Source: Reticulascus tulasneorum (Eukaryota > Ascomycota > Sordariomycetes > Glomerellales > Reticulascaceae). Taken from it: a DNA stretch of 64,000 nucleotides. Under the pieces are notes generated by a model. The model made no database searches, was not told the origin of the DNA, and was given only the letters and a program-made list of their open reading frames with translations. Below, one piece after another: positions 47,451 to 58,503 of the stretch. Position numbers and translations under genes: made by a program. The stretch lies in contig LSAX01000003.1 in the NCBI GenBank assembly GCA_001557505.1, positions 2,170,001 through 2,234,000 on the forward strand, given 5' to 3'. Position 1 is the stretch's first letter. Each line of letters opens with the position of its first letter.

Positions 47451-49541
47451 TATGGAGGGCTGTCTTGCTCTCTTTGGTTGTGTAAGTTAGGGGAGCCTGT
47501 GGCGATTCTCTGGAGTTGTGTGTGTATAGAGAGTTGCAACAAGAGCTTCTATTCCTCAAGAATGAACGGCAGTGAGTTCTGAATGCTTCTGATTGTGTTC
47601 CAGAAAGAGGTAAAGATCAAACAAATGGCTGTTAAGCGTTTGAACTTGAAGCAGTTGAAGGGAAAAGTCAAGAAAAGGTTCACAGTGACGGACAAGTGTA
47701 TGTGTGTGCGTGTGTGTGCAGTGGTGGATGAGTTTTTTAGAGGAACAGGAGAAAGACATGACGGGAGATTTTTAACTTATGCTACTGTCTGCTCGAAAGA
47801 GTTTGGTTGACCGGAGACAACTTTGGTCGTCACGATAACTTCATTCCAAAGATACCCGACTCGGGTTCGCCGTCTACAGTCAGCCCGGGAGGTACTTACT
47901 GTCAAGTCTGCCATACAAATTGGCTGGCAGACTTGGACTTGAGGTACTTCCGGGCGTATCAGCACCCTCTACGTATCCAGGCTAGGGGACTTTGGAGTTT
48001 GAGCTCAACCAAGGCGAGAACCGCAATGGTAGATATATTTCAGAGACATCTGACGACAGCTCCCATGGATGGAGGTGGTCGAGGGTGGTAATGGTGGGCA
48101 TATCAGTGCGAAGGGTAGTTGGCGTCCGACTGAGAGGACAGAGACTGTTAGAGAAGAGCTTCTGATTGGGCTGAAGTGCGGTACTGGCATGAACTTGACC
48201 TGAAATGGTGAAATGACTGGGCTTTGAAAAATGCAGTTGGTCCTGGTTTGCGTCCAGATACTATCCTGTTAGTGGGAAGTTGCCATTGTGGTTTATGTGC
48301 CTCGCCGGACTGTGAGACTGGAGACGAAAAGCCTTCCCTGTTCTGTCATTATAGCTAGTCTCGAGTGGGCAACAGTTCATAAGGCATATCAAAAGGCTTC
48401 ATATTAGGGTTCTTTCCAACCTGACTACAGAAATCTAAGATATACTCAAGGGAGATTGGTGATGTCCTCACAACTTGGCTAACGCAGCGGAAGGGTGAGC
48501 AGATAACTAATACGAGTACCGAACCCATGGTCCCGGAAGCAGGGCTGTTCGCTTTGCTTCCAATCGTCCGCACGGTGCTGTCCGTGACTAAGTGTTAACC
48601 CACCAGATAGCGGTTCTGCAGAAAGCATAACATGTAGGGCCGCGGACATCCGAGATACACTTGAGTCACTCGCTCCCTTATGAAGCAGCTGCGTGCTTGT
48701 AAGTCCGAGATTGAACCATTTCGTCTACAAAAGGCGAAGCCATATCGTGAGTCTTTGGCAAAGTCTCGATTTAACCCCTGTCCGTTGTGAGATGTTGGAT
48801 TAAAGTTACGAGTGGTTCATGCAGTTCCCCGCCGGGGCATTTTGGAGTCGCTGTAGGCGCCGCCAAGGAGCGTTTAGGGGGGGCCGTTAGCGATCTTGGT
48901 GGGGTGGAATGCTATTTTTAGGGATCACTGGGTAGCGGTCGATCCACAGGCTCGGGTCCTTTCCCGAGGGGAGGGGCCAGAAATGCAACGGTTGAAGAAT
49001 CCGATAGATCTGCGGTTATGTCTTGGACAGGCGATCGACGTACGTTTCATGGACCCTGTCTTCCTGTTACAGTGTCCGCCAATGAGTGAAGCAAATTGCG
49101 AAGAATCTTCAAAATACCTACTGCTCTGTAGGCCAGCAGTCTCAATGAATCAGGTGATTAGAAGCATTTTCTTCTCGCCGACACCATCATCAACCAGGTC
49201 TCGAATATCCATGGTAGACCAGAATTTTCATGACCCGAGAATAGCGCTGGCCTGAAAGCTATTAGTTTGTACGTAAATCCGATGCCGGGCGAGGACCTGG
49301 CTCCCTACCACTTGCATACTTTTCATTTTGCGCAATCCGCGGCTACCACTGGACGAGACGTGCCAGGTCATCAACGCACGAATACGAATCGCTCTGATTC
49401 TAGAGAGTTCCGGGACGTCAAGGATTTAGTCCATTTTATTAGATGTCTTGAGATATATCCCTGATAGATAGGAAACTTGAAACTATAATTGAGGCTATGG
49501 TTTTGCATGAGGTTTACCGCCAACCTGGATTGAAAGCTGGC
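47451..49541. other. 2.1-kb intergenic region
   Basis: Upstream of the zinc-cluster gene and downstream of the ammonium transporter gene. It holds a TG-rich microsatellite near 47697-47722. No supported gene or RNA. Confidence 0.45.
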
Positions 49542-51531
49542 TCATCCTTCCATAATAACCTGCCTATCTTCCACTCGCCGGACTTGCCCAGGACTCCCAT
49601 GTGTATTCCGAAGTTGCCTCCGCCTAGACAAGAACATGAAAGGTTCCAAGAAGATTAAGATAGCGAACGTGACGGCAAATGCATACCCTGCCACAGCAAA
49701 GGCGTCACCAAGTTGCTTCCTGCAGGTAGAAGTGATATTAGCCACAAATAGAAGGTCGCCTGGGACATCCTGGACGCGGAAACTTACACGAGCTGAAAGC
49801 GATTCCCCTCCCAAGCACCCATGTTTGACGCACTATCCGTCACTCCATCCAGAGCTGCTACTGAGCCACGAGCAAAAGCTCCAGTAAGAATCATACCCAC
49901 AAAGCCACCGATGCCGTGGATGAGCACGATGGACTGCCCATCCCCAATGGCCTCGCTGAGCTTCTCCTCGCAAAGCCAGAAAATCACCGCCGCTGTGATA
50001 CCGAAAATGGGCGCCGTCGTGTGTGGTACATATCCAGCCGCTGGGGTGATGGCTACCAGTCCAATCACAGAGCCATTACAGAAATCCCTCACCGAGAAAC
50101 GGAATGACCGCGGTGTTGGGGTTGGTGGTACTTGAGGTCGGCCCTGGGTTTGATCTTCATTGCCGGCAGCCGGAGATGGCGAGGAGTAAAAGTTCATGGC
50201 CGACTTCAAGACGCACAAGGTAACCGTGCCAAAACAAGCGGCAAGATGTGTCGAGATGCAAGCGGACACTGCACGGACGTTAGCGCCAAAGGCACTGCCT
50301 CCATTGAAACCAAACCACCCAAGCCACAGAAACAATGTTCCAAGTAAAACGTTATTATAGTTCGATGCCACCTCTCTGTCTTGTACCTTGCCGTCTGCCT
50401 GTGCATGGAAGCGGCCGGCTGGGGTGCTATGGCCATCAGTTCGTGCACGTAAGTGGCCGGCTGGAGTGATCCGGCCCCCATGGGTATTGGGGACCCGGCC
50501 GCCATTGCCGGCATCACTAAGTTCCATCACCGAGCCCGTCGGAAGACTTTCACCAAAACACTTTATGAGAAAAGTCTCTAGTGGTCGGAGAACAGACTTG
50601 TGGAAGACACAGTGTGCCAGAACTGTCGCCCCAGCACATATGTGGACTGGGGATCCACCAGCAAAGTCCATCGAGCCCCATTGGTGTAACCAACCCTCTG
50701 GGTTCCAAATCCAGCGTGCAATAGGGTCGTACACAAAGGTCGACCAGAAGAGAATGAACACGAGGAAGTGACCGGGCCTTCAACGACATTAGCACAAGTC
50801 CATATTACGCTGAGGGTTGGCCTTGCCTATCTTTCCACGCAGATGCGCCAGAAACTAACGCGGCCCTGGGCTTCGTCAGCACGAGAGCTACGTTGTGAAC
50901 GTTTCCTGGAGGTGACCAACGTAAACGATGCGAACATGCCCTCAAATAACACGTAGAGAATCTCCGGCATATATGGGCCATCTCGCATATTATTCCTCAA
51001 TGCTGGAGCAGGCCGGAGTAGGGCGTTATTCAGAGCAATCCCATCGGTACCTCCCCAAAAGGTATTCGAAGTTGGCCAGTTCGAGAACGCGATGGCGTAG
51101 CCCCAAAGATACCACTGTCGAGGACTGTTAGAGAGCTTCAAACCCCACATCCGATTGGGAGTCAACCTGAACGCTGATGACTGCTGCAGTCATGTACGGC
51201 AGCCATGCCATTGATAGTGCTATGCGCTGATCCGAAATACCTCCATAGAACAATGACAGTCCAGGCACCATGAGGAGAATCTGTACAGGAGTAAGTAGGT
51301 AGTTCACGTAGAGTGAGGTTATTGTGCGCACTAAAACACTGGAAACCAACACCCACGCAATGTTGCCAGCCTTACAGCTCTGAGTTAGCAAGCTATTAAT
51401 ACTGAGATCCTGTTGTGTACAGCACACACCTCATAGAATCTTTGCGGCATGGCCGCGATCGCCGCGATATCATACTCGGCCTCTTGGTAAGTCACCTGCG
51501 AAAGGTTGAAGGTGTATTTAATGGGGTCCAT
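49542..51531 (-). CDS. ammonium transporter (Mep/Amt/Rh family)
   Basis: Seven exons on the minus strand, 51430-51531, 51332-51370, 51167-51280, 50921-51114, 50827-50865, 49788-50777 and 49542-49719, encode 551 residues. The family imports ammonium across the plasma membrane. Landmarks are WVLVSSVL joined to MVPGLSLFYGG (helix 1-2), GGSPVHICAG (first pore histidine), NGGSAFGAN, and LIHGIGGFVGMILTGAF (second pore histidine). Exon 5 is only 39 bp; its downstream intron (50778-50826) starts GCAAGG, a GC-AG intron, and splicing there yields the family-length AALVSGASAWKDR segment. An extramembrane loop carries two imperfect copies of a 13-residue unit (TPAGHLRARTDGH and TPAGRFHAQADGK). A decayed relative lies at 54.7 kb. 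Confidence 0.9.
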
Positions 51532-52299
51532 AGCTCACTGAAGGCGTAGAACTTGAATAATGAGGAGAAAGTAGTGAGGCTACAGCAAGCCTCGTTCATT
51601 TAAGAGATCGATCGAGCTGGTAGTAGTAGCTAAGGGACCTCCCGCCAGCCTTACCATGGGCCAGGCTAGCGTCTCCTTTATTGCTCAATATTGAAAAACA
51701 TTACCCGTCATGTTAGGCGATATTAGATATTGCCACCGCAAACGCCTCCAGAGGTTATAGCGCAAGGCTGCGGGCACTTATTACATTTGTGCGGGCGATA
51801 CTACGCGCGCTATCGTTATCGATGGTGGTTACCGTCAACAATTGGTTGCGAAGGTTCATCTCAGCGTGGGAAGCTGGCCCAATCCATGCGTGGCTTGGAG
51901 GCTGAAGCACCACCGAATGACAGACCCCCCGGCATATATTCGCTGCCGCCTGTGAGGAGGCAACGTGTCTGGCGTTGTTTTCCGAAGTACGTACCTGTTC
52001 GCCTGCAACGGAAGTTCGAGGCAAAATCGCAGGTCAAAGCGAAGCGTTCTGAATGGATTCATCGAGTCACACTGTCGACTTTAAGAATCCCACCCTTGCC
52101 GTCGCACCCTCTGTCACGCAGCGTGCTTTGCGGCTCTATAGGATGTCAGAAACCCTTAGAGCCTCAATCCAGATTGCGCGACTCACAGGCTTTACCGGTA
52201 CGTAATCGATCGAGACCCGACGTCCCCGCTGACGCCGCCGGGTGCCTCGCCCGAAGATCGCATGGCCCAAGCGGCGTACTGACTGACCCGTGCCAATAG
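51532..52299. other. divergent promoter region
   Basis: 768 bp between the ammonium transporter and the 626-residue gene. See the GATA-type sites inside. No frame supported. Confidence 0.45.
51810..51821. promoter_or_regulatory. paired GATA-factor sites
   Basis: CTATCGTTATCG holds two adjacent sites that read CGATAA and CGATAG on the minus strand, both fitting HGATAR, the consensus of AreA/Nit2 nitrogen regulators. They lie about 280 bp upstream of the ammonium transporter start, a gene class commonly under this control. The motif is short, so the call is only suggestive. Confidence 0.35.
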
Positions 52300-54243
52300 A
52301 TGCCTCAATCATCTCCTACAGCTAGCACTTTTGTTCAGGTGCAAATCTCTTGTGGTTTGCCTCATATCCACGGCCCGTATGAAGTGCAAAGATCTGTGAT
52401 CGGCCGATCATCTCGACTTCTCCAACAACACCTTTCCCGTAATACAGCGCAAGTTATCGTCTTTGACAGCTTCGACCGGGGCTATGGGTGCCAGATCCTG
52501 GAGTCCATAATCCGCACATGGACAAGATCCGAGCATATTCGCGCAAAGGGGGACGAACTGAACGAGGTAGAGGAGCTGGCGCAGCTGGCGAAGTGCTTGT
52601 ACGATCTCGAGTGCGCAATTACACAGTTTGAGCCGTTCGCTTGGACGGTCAGACAAGTCTATTTCGCGAATTATCACGAGACCGGAGAGAGGGCGGCTGA
52701 CTGGGCATTCATAGCTGTTGTATTTGGGTGGAAGTCCGACTTTGGATGCACCGCTCTAGATGTCCCTGAGCTTTGGAACGATTCTGCACAACGGAGACTG
52801 ACCTTGAACTTCTCTGAAAATCGTGCTATTGGGTACACACGCAACAAGAACAACCGAGGTGTGGCTCAGAGAACACCGATCGAAGCTTACACACCGAATC
52901 CTTTGGATATTATGGTGCTGCGTTCCATCATCTGTGAGGAAATCTCTGGTCAAATATTCCCACCCTCGTCAGCAGTCGTCTAACAGTGCAAACCAGCATC
53001 TGATCTCCTACAACGCGCGAAAGCCGGTGCATGTCTATTTGTTTGGGAAACACACACAGACTTGCTCCAGGACAGAGAGACTCGAGACCTCGCTGATTCC
53101 CTCAAAAAGCACTTTGAGAACTTTCAATTCAAAATTGCTCGTGTAAAGCAGTTGAGTTTTCCTGGTCAACGACCAGGCGCACACGATATCCCATCATTAC
53201 CAGAGTTTTTCAACTGGAACAGTGTTGTTGATATACACCGGATATTTCTGTCCTTTTTCAGTCCGTCAAACGAACCTGTCGCAATCCCAGTTTCTGCGCG
53301 GATCAATCACGAGGGGTCCTTTTGGAGTTCCGTATTCAAAACACGCCGACCTCCTCGCCGAAACGACGCATCGCTGAAAGAGCTGAAAGAAGTGGTTGAC
53401 AATTGGTACCGAAAGAGTTTTCAAGAACTGCTGCGCAGGAACCGTGATAGCCTCCGAGCGTTCCAGCAAAACCGCGGAAGGCTTTTATTGGAGCCTACCG
53501 GAACTCTCAGTAGACCAGACAGTGGTTATCCAGACGACCCAGATATCGAGCCTCCTCCCATGCCTTTTGACCCGAACCCACAATCTCCTTCCGCTTTGCC
53601 GAATCAGAACGGTCTCGGGAATCCACCGCTCGTGGGCGAAGAGCCACAGGGATCAGGTAGCTGGATGCCGGGCCCCTGGGACTGGAATGGAAGCCACCAA
53701 GTGTACCGCGGCAACGATTCAGGCCAGAGTTCGGCCGAGATGAGCGGTGCTATAGGAGGGTTTCCGCCGACGAGCCCACAGGAATTAGCTACGAACCTAA
53801 GGTCGACGAGAGGAAACGGTCCATCTTCTATTGGGACTGGACAGGAATCCTCTCCCGCAATGAGTCGCCAAACCTCAGGACAAAGACATATTCTTAGCGG
53901 CATGTCTGAGGCGGGTTCCATCTTCTCAACTCCCCAAGAAATGAGTGGTGGCACATTGGAACGTCTACCCATAAATTACCTGCAAGGCGACCTTTCATTC
54001 AACTCTCTCCCTGAGGTCAATGGAGAATCGTCAAGGCGGGCCAGAGGGAAACTTGTGGAGCAGCCACCACCAGTTGCACAATCGTTGAGAGGTCGTTATT
54101 TCAACGGCTCCCAATCAGTACAGAACCCGATCTACGATCCACCAGAGGCAAACGGTGACTTCGAAATAGAGAGAATTGCAAACCGACCTGGTAACCGGGG
54201 GCAGGATTCTAGTCGCGTGCCTGAACAGGGGCGGCATAGTTAG
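52300..54243 (+). CDS. uncharacterised protein with a degenerate BTB-like N-terminus
   Basis: Two exons, 52300-52933 and 52997-54243, encode 626 residues. The 63-bp intron (GTGAGG donor, CTAAC branch, CCAG acceptor) keeps the frame and removes the TAA at 52981; without it the gene would appear split. Residues 1-200 resemble the loosely conserved BTB-like N-terminal region of many fungal proteins (QRSVIGRSSRLLQQHLS, ELAQLAKCLYDLECAI, WAFIAVVFGWKSDF), but the match is weak. A central block includes LPEFFNWNSVVDIHRIFLSFF and a helical basic segment. The C-terminal 280 residues are Pro, Gly and Ser-rich and likely disordered. No signal peptide. Function unknown. Confidence 0.7.
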
Positions 54244-54611
54244 AAACATCATGAAGGGCGGAAGTTTTCTTTCCACATCGTGTTTTGTTTACCTCGGTAT
54301 AATGGTACGGCGTACTTTTGTCTGTTCACTTGAGTGTGAGGAAGACAGTATCTCTCTTGCGGATGGGACTAAAGATGCTCGCAGCTTGGACGTCGCAGAT
54401 GTAAATTACTCTGGATGGATCCTCCTCTCAGCGATTATGTTCGGGAATGCTCCCAGTAGTCGCAAGGAGTACAGGCCCCCTGGAAGGGGGGAAGGACTGC
54501 ATTTTAGAGGAAGAGTTGTTGAGTGATCCCACCACCGTAATTCTTCAAGGAAGATCAGTGTTTACATCTCCGGTGAGGTTGACTTAATCAAACATCTGTT
54601 CTACATTTATA
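54244..54611. other. 3' region of the preceding gene
   Basis: A plus-strand frame continues in another phase for some distance but has no coding character. Presumably the 3' UTR and spacer. Confidence 0.4.
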
Positions 54612-54685
54612 TAAGATCAGGCCGCAACTCCCTAGCCAAAGTTATCTACGATCTTAGTCTTCTGGTAGATGATTAGAACTATTGA
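54612..54685 (+). repeat. imperfect direct repeat, copy 1
   Basis: Shares the core AACTCCCTAGCC(T)AAAGTTATC, followed by TCTTCTG..AGAT.ATTA, with 54978-55050. The two copies flank the decayed ammonium transporter fragment and the palindrome. Confidence 0.6.
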
Positions 54686-54719
54686 ATACTAAGCATCGAT
54701 TTAGCAGTATCGCCCGAAC

Positions 54720-54900
54720 ATGTTACCACCAAAGGCACTGCCGCCATTGAGACCGAAACACCAGACCGAAAGAAATAACGCTCCAGGTAAAACATTATTC
54801 TAGTTTGATGATACTTCTATTTTTGTCGACTGGCCCATCAGCCTGTGCAAGCAAGTGACCGGCTAGGGAGATGTTGCCGCCATTGATATTGGGGACCCCT
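54720..54900 (-). pseudogene. decayed ammonium transporter fragment
   Basis: About 180 bp similar to 50275-50500 of the intact transporter gene, in the same orientation. Read on the minus strand it gives VPNINGG, AGHLLAQADG, a stop where the gene has Tyr, NNVLPGALFL, a frame change, and FGLNGGSAFGGNM. It carries stops and frameshifts and lacks the rest of the gene. It has only one copy of the 13-residue loop unit that is doubled in the intact gene. Divergence is too large for a recent duplicate, so it is probably a relic of a paralogue. Its 5' boundary coincides with the palindrome. Confidence 0.8.
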
Positions 54901-54935
54901 GGCAGGAAAACTCGAGTTTTCCTGCCAGGGGTCCC
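54892..54935. repeat. perfect 44-bp palindrome without spacer
   Basis: The left half (54892-54913, starting GGGACCCCTGGCAGG) is the exact reverse complement of the right half (54914-54935). The centre is CTCGAG. No spacer and no mismatch. It begins within the last few bases of similarity to the ammonium transporter. Confidence 0.95.
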
Positions 54936-54977
54936 TCCCCCGAGCCAGTATGTGGTCAGGTTGCTGTCCTGCATATC

Positions 54978-55050
54978 TCTAAGAATGGGACCATAACTCC
55001 CTAGCTAAAGTTATCGGCCAATATCGGTCTTCTGACAGATAATTAACCTT
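54978..55050 (+). repeat. imperfect direct repeat, copy 2
   Basis: Second copy of the 54612-54685 repeat, about 365 bp downstream in the same orientation. Copy 2 is the more AT-rich. Confidence 0.6.
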
Positions 55051-55209
55051 AAAATATCATCACAATAGATTAAGAATTATCATAATTTCAGAGTTTCATA
55101 CCCTGACTAGGCGCCGCAAGTAGAATTCTTGGCGCCTTTAGGTTCTATAAATATGACACTCTGTCTGATGCTACCAACTTCATTGCCATAGCAAATCCCT
55201 GGTCACTGC

Positions 55210-55935
55210 CTAGATGATTGTTGTAAGCAGTCCAAGTACCGCTGGTACTGCACACCACAACATAGGGACTGCTAAGACGCCGGCTGCCCCATCGGGACCT
55301 CCGGACTCCGTTGCCGATGGACTCGGCTCCGAACCAAAGCTGGTCTGGGCCGGGAAAGAGCCGTTGTTCGCCGCAGTGATCCTAGGGCAAACACCTTGCA
55401 GCATCTGCTTGGTGTATAGATTTGCCACCTGTGTTGGACACACAATGGAGAGGCATTCCCTGAAGCAATAATTTAGCACAGGAACACAAATGCAACCCTA
55501 ACCTGGAGACGCATGGGAACCTACTGTCCTACTGTTTCGTATGCGGGACAGAAACATGCCGTCAATACGCCTGCAGCATCAGTTGGCTGGGTATCGTCTA
55601 GCGTCCGAGTTGCGTAGGGCTCGCACTCAGACACAGTGAGTTGAGCCTGCAGGGCTGAGTTTACGCAGGCTGAGTAAGATCTAAAGAACGCATTAGATAC
55701 GTGGACTTCAAGCACTATGAGCAGGATGTGCATACATCCATGGCGCAATCAACCCCTTTGTTGTGCAGAGCTCTTCCCAGTACGGAGTTCTCCCAGGTCC
55801 GGCCAACGTTGGCATTATCCGGGGCATTGAAGTTGTTGGTGGAGCATCCTGGGCGTTGGAGAGAGTGAGTAGAGTGAGAAGACTGAGGACAGGCAGTAGG
55901 AGAAGGTTTCTCTCAGAAAACGACTGATTGGGCAT
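55210..55935 (-). CDS. secreted eight-cysteine protein, probably GPI-anchored
   Basis: Three exons, 55736-55935, 55525-55680 and 55210-55459, encode 201 residues. Introns of 55 bp (donor GTATGC) and 65 bp (donor GTAGGT) each remove an in-frame stop. A signal peptide (LLLLPVLSLLTLLTLSNA) is followed by a mature region with eight cysteines, including SACVNSAL, TACFCP and ECLSIVCP. The C-terminus has a Ser/Gly linker and a hydrophobic tail (GVLAVPMLWCAVPAVLGLLTTII) typical of GPI signals. The cysteine spacing does not fit the CFEM pattern well, so I place it only among small cysteine-rich fungal wall or effector-like proteins. The next gene runs away from it on the plus strand. Confidence 0.72.
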
Positions 55936-56730
55936 ACTGGATTAGTCTGCCTGTGACTTGGATTGGATTCCTATCGTGTTTCTCCTGGTTGTATAGTAAA
56001 AATGAATCTGATTCACCACGCTCTGTAATCATATGAAAGTGCCTACATCGATCGAGGGAGTCCTTCCATGCATGATATTACCGCGGGGAACGCGTCTATT
56101 AATGGGTTGCAACGACATAAGAACCCCTATTAGAAACTATATAGCCTTACGATTGGGTTTCCTCGTATTTCGTCCGGGGTCTGTGGGCAAGCCTACGGAG
56201 CTGTTCCTCGATGTAGTTGCGTGGCAGGTTAGCTTGCTGCCTTCACCCGAAATCCATATGCTGCAACTGAGAGGCACAGCTACTAACACGAACATTATCC
56301 TTGTTTAATTTCCCCGCGGTACAATGTTCAAAGTGTGGCTGAGCACCCGGATCGGTGGTCCCTTTGTGACAGAACTCATCTTGTACTACGTACTCTAATG
56401 AGGGCGGCAAGGGAGGGGGATGAGTTCCGGCTATATGCCAAGGCACCAATTCGTACCTACCTGCCTGCAAACAAGAAGGGAGACGATATTCTCTCAAAAT
56501 ATGTAGAAAAGAAATGCAGGTGTTTCCAGGTCTAGGCTTTGACCCCAAATCTGTGATCTCGTGAACGGGCTTCAGATTAAACCAAGTGCGATCCATAATG
56601 CTGCCATTAAAACATTATAGGATGTGCGTAATGAGTATACTTTGTCTTATAGGTTATAGTAGAATGCCAACGTAAGGCTTCATGCTCAACAAGTTACACC
56701 TATCCGCTAGGATTTGAGGGTCTAATTGGA
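55936..56730. other. intergenic, nothing recognised
   Basis: About 800 bp, the promoter side of the cysteine-rich protein gene. No supported frame. Confidence 0.4.
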
Positions 56731-56925
56731 ATGCCTAAAATGGCAGCCCGAACAACGACACCGACACCATCTTTGTCTAAGAACTTCACTAACAAGAGCA
56801 AGGTTGAAGCACGGCTACGGCAGGAGAGGGGAAGAGCTGGCAGCTGTCAGGCAGCTGGTTGTTCGCTCTGTCAGGGTTTGGGGTTTAAGGAGCCGATGGT
56901 ATGCGCCGCAACTCAATCCCGCTGA
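56731..56925 (+). CDS. possible small basic cysteine-containing protein
   Basis: A 64-codon frame with a true ATG (MPKMAARTTTPTPS) and a basic N-terminus, followed by SCQAAGCSLCQGLGF. It ends only 68 bp before the HMG-CoA lyase start codon on the same strand, so it could also be an upstream open frame in that gene's leader. No family recognised. Weak support. Confidence 0.25.
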   Translation: MPKMAARTTTPTPSLSKNFTNKSKVEARLRQERGRAGSCQAAGCSLCQGLGFKEPMVCAATQSR

Positions 56926-56992
56926 TCAAGAAGCTATCTCTTGAACGCGTTGTCCTCTATTCGGTCTTTCCACATCTAGAAAGCAAACAGTC

Positions 56993-58154
56993 ATGTCTCT
57001 CCTACGGCCAGGTATCTGCAGAGCTTGCAGGAGGGCCCAGTACCGTCCTGTGCGAGGGTTTGCTGCGGCCAGCGCAGCCCCGCAAACGCCATCTTTCGAC
57101 AACCTCGTCAAGCTGGTCGAGGTCGGCCCTCGCGATGGGCTGCAGAACGAGAAGAAGACAATACCTCTAGCGACCAAAATACAGTTGATTGAGAAGCTTG
57201 CGAGGACAGGAATCTCGACAATTGAGGCTGGAGCTTTCGTGTCTCCGAAATGGGTTCCCCAGGTTCGTTGCGAAGATGTGGCGAGATCCCAGACCAATGC
57301 TAATTGGTGTTCTATTGCAGATGGCCAACTCGAGCGAGATCCTAGAACATCTTCTTACGCGGAAAATCTCATCAACAGTACCAATATCCTACTCGTTCCT
57401 AGCTCCAAATGCCAAAGGTCTCCAGAATGCCACAGCCCTGTTCCAACAACATGCAGGAGCGTTCTCGACCCAGATGGAGCCATCAACAGAAATATCCAAA
57501 CCAGCAATCGAAATTGCTGTTTTCGCAGCGGCCACTGAATCATTTTCTAAAAAGAACCTGAACTGTGACATTGCCACGTCTCTGGAGAGGTTCAAGGAAG
57601 TCATCCAAGAAGCAAAGGCAAATGGCCTGCGAGTACGGGCCTACATATCTGTTGTGCTGGGTTGCCCATTTGAAGGTTATGACGTTGATCCTCACAAGGT
57701 AGCAGAGATTGCGACGGACCTGTTAGAATCAGGTGCAGATGAGATATCTCTAGGAGACACCACGGGGATGGGGACGGCGCCGAGGACGAAAGAGTTGCTG
57801 AAATGCATGACCGCTGCAGGGATTAGGAATGAGGATATTGCTATGCATTTTCACGACACATATGGCCAGGCACTGGTCAACACAGCTGTCTCGTTGGAGC
57901 ATGGCATCCGTATGTTCGATAGCAGTGTTGGTGGTCTCGGAGGGTGCCCATATAGCCCTGGCGCTACTGGGAATGTGGCTACCGAAAACATGGTATACTT
58001 TATGGAGACCCTAGGCATGGAGACTGGCATTGATCTCGATGCCATGTCAGATATTGGGGCCTGGATTACTGGGGAATTGGGCAAGCCGAATGACAGCACT
58101 GTTGGTAAAGCTGTACTGGGAGCCAGATCAAGGACAAAAGAGAAGACAGCTTAG
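56993..58154 (+). CDS. hydroxymethylglutaryl-CoA lyase, mitochondrial
   Basis: Two exons, 56993-57262 and 57321-58154, encode 367 residues. The enzyme splits HMG-CoA into acetyl-CoA and acetoacetate in the last step of leucine breakdown. The N-terminus (MSLLRPGICRACRRAQYRPVRGFAA) is a mitochondrial targeting sequence. The TIM barrel begins with VEVGPRDGLQNEK, whose Arg-Asp pair belongs to the active site. HFHDTYGQ provides the metal-binding histidines, and GGLGGCPYSPGATGNVATE is the signature with the catalytic cysteine. The 58-bp intron has a GTTCGT donor and TTGCAG acceptor. All key residues are present. Confidence 0.95.
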
Positions 58155-58503
58155 CAAATGAGGGCTTTAGGCACCAATTGAACTATACTTACTATTGAAA
58201 CATACATCCAAAGACATTTCTCAAATATTCCCTCTCATACTCATTGCTTGAAGCAAGTCTAATTGTAGTCATGTGATGTCACTGCCTGGAGCTGGAAGTG
58301 GAGGTGGCTTATCTTATCGGCGCCACCACAAGCTTGCCCACGAGTCTCCACCAGAGGCGAACCAAGCTCCAAGTCTGAATGAACCGCCAACCTCTCCAGC
58401 TTCACAACCTTGATATTCCACCACCCAACGCCGTCCATCTACCGATCGCTAGCTCCCGTTCTCCCGAGCCAATCTCTTCATCGCCTCTTGGACCATCGGA
58501 AAG
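58155..58503. other. intergenic, promoter of the V-ATPase B gene
   Basis: About 350 bp. A frame from 58379 overlaps the first V-ATPase exon in another phase and is not coding. Nothing else seen. Confidence 0.4.

Noticed and set aside
52981..52983. Premature stop splitting the 52.3-54.2 kb gene
   Set aside because: It lies in a well-formed 63-bp intron.
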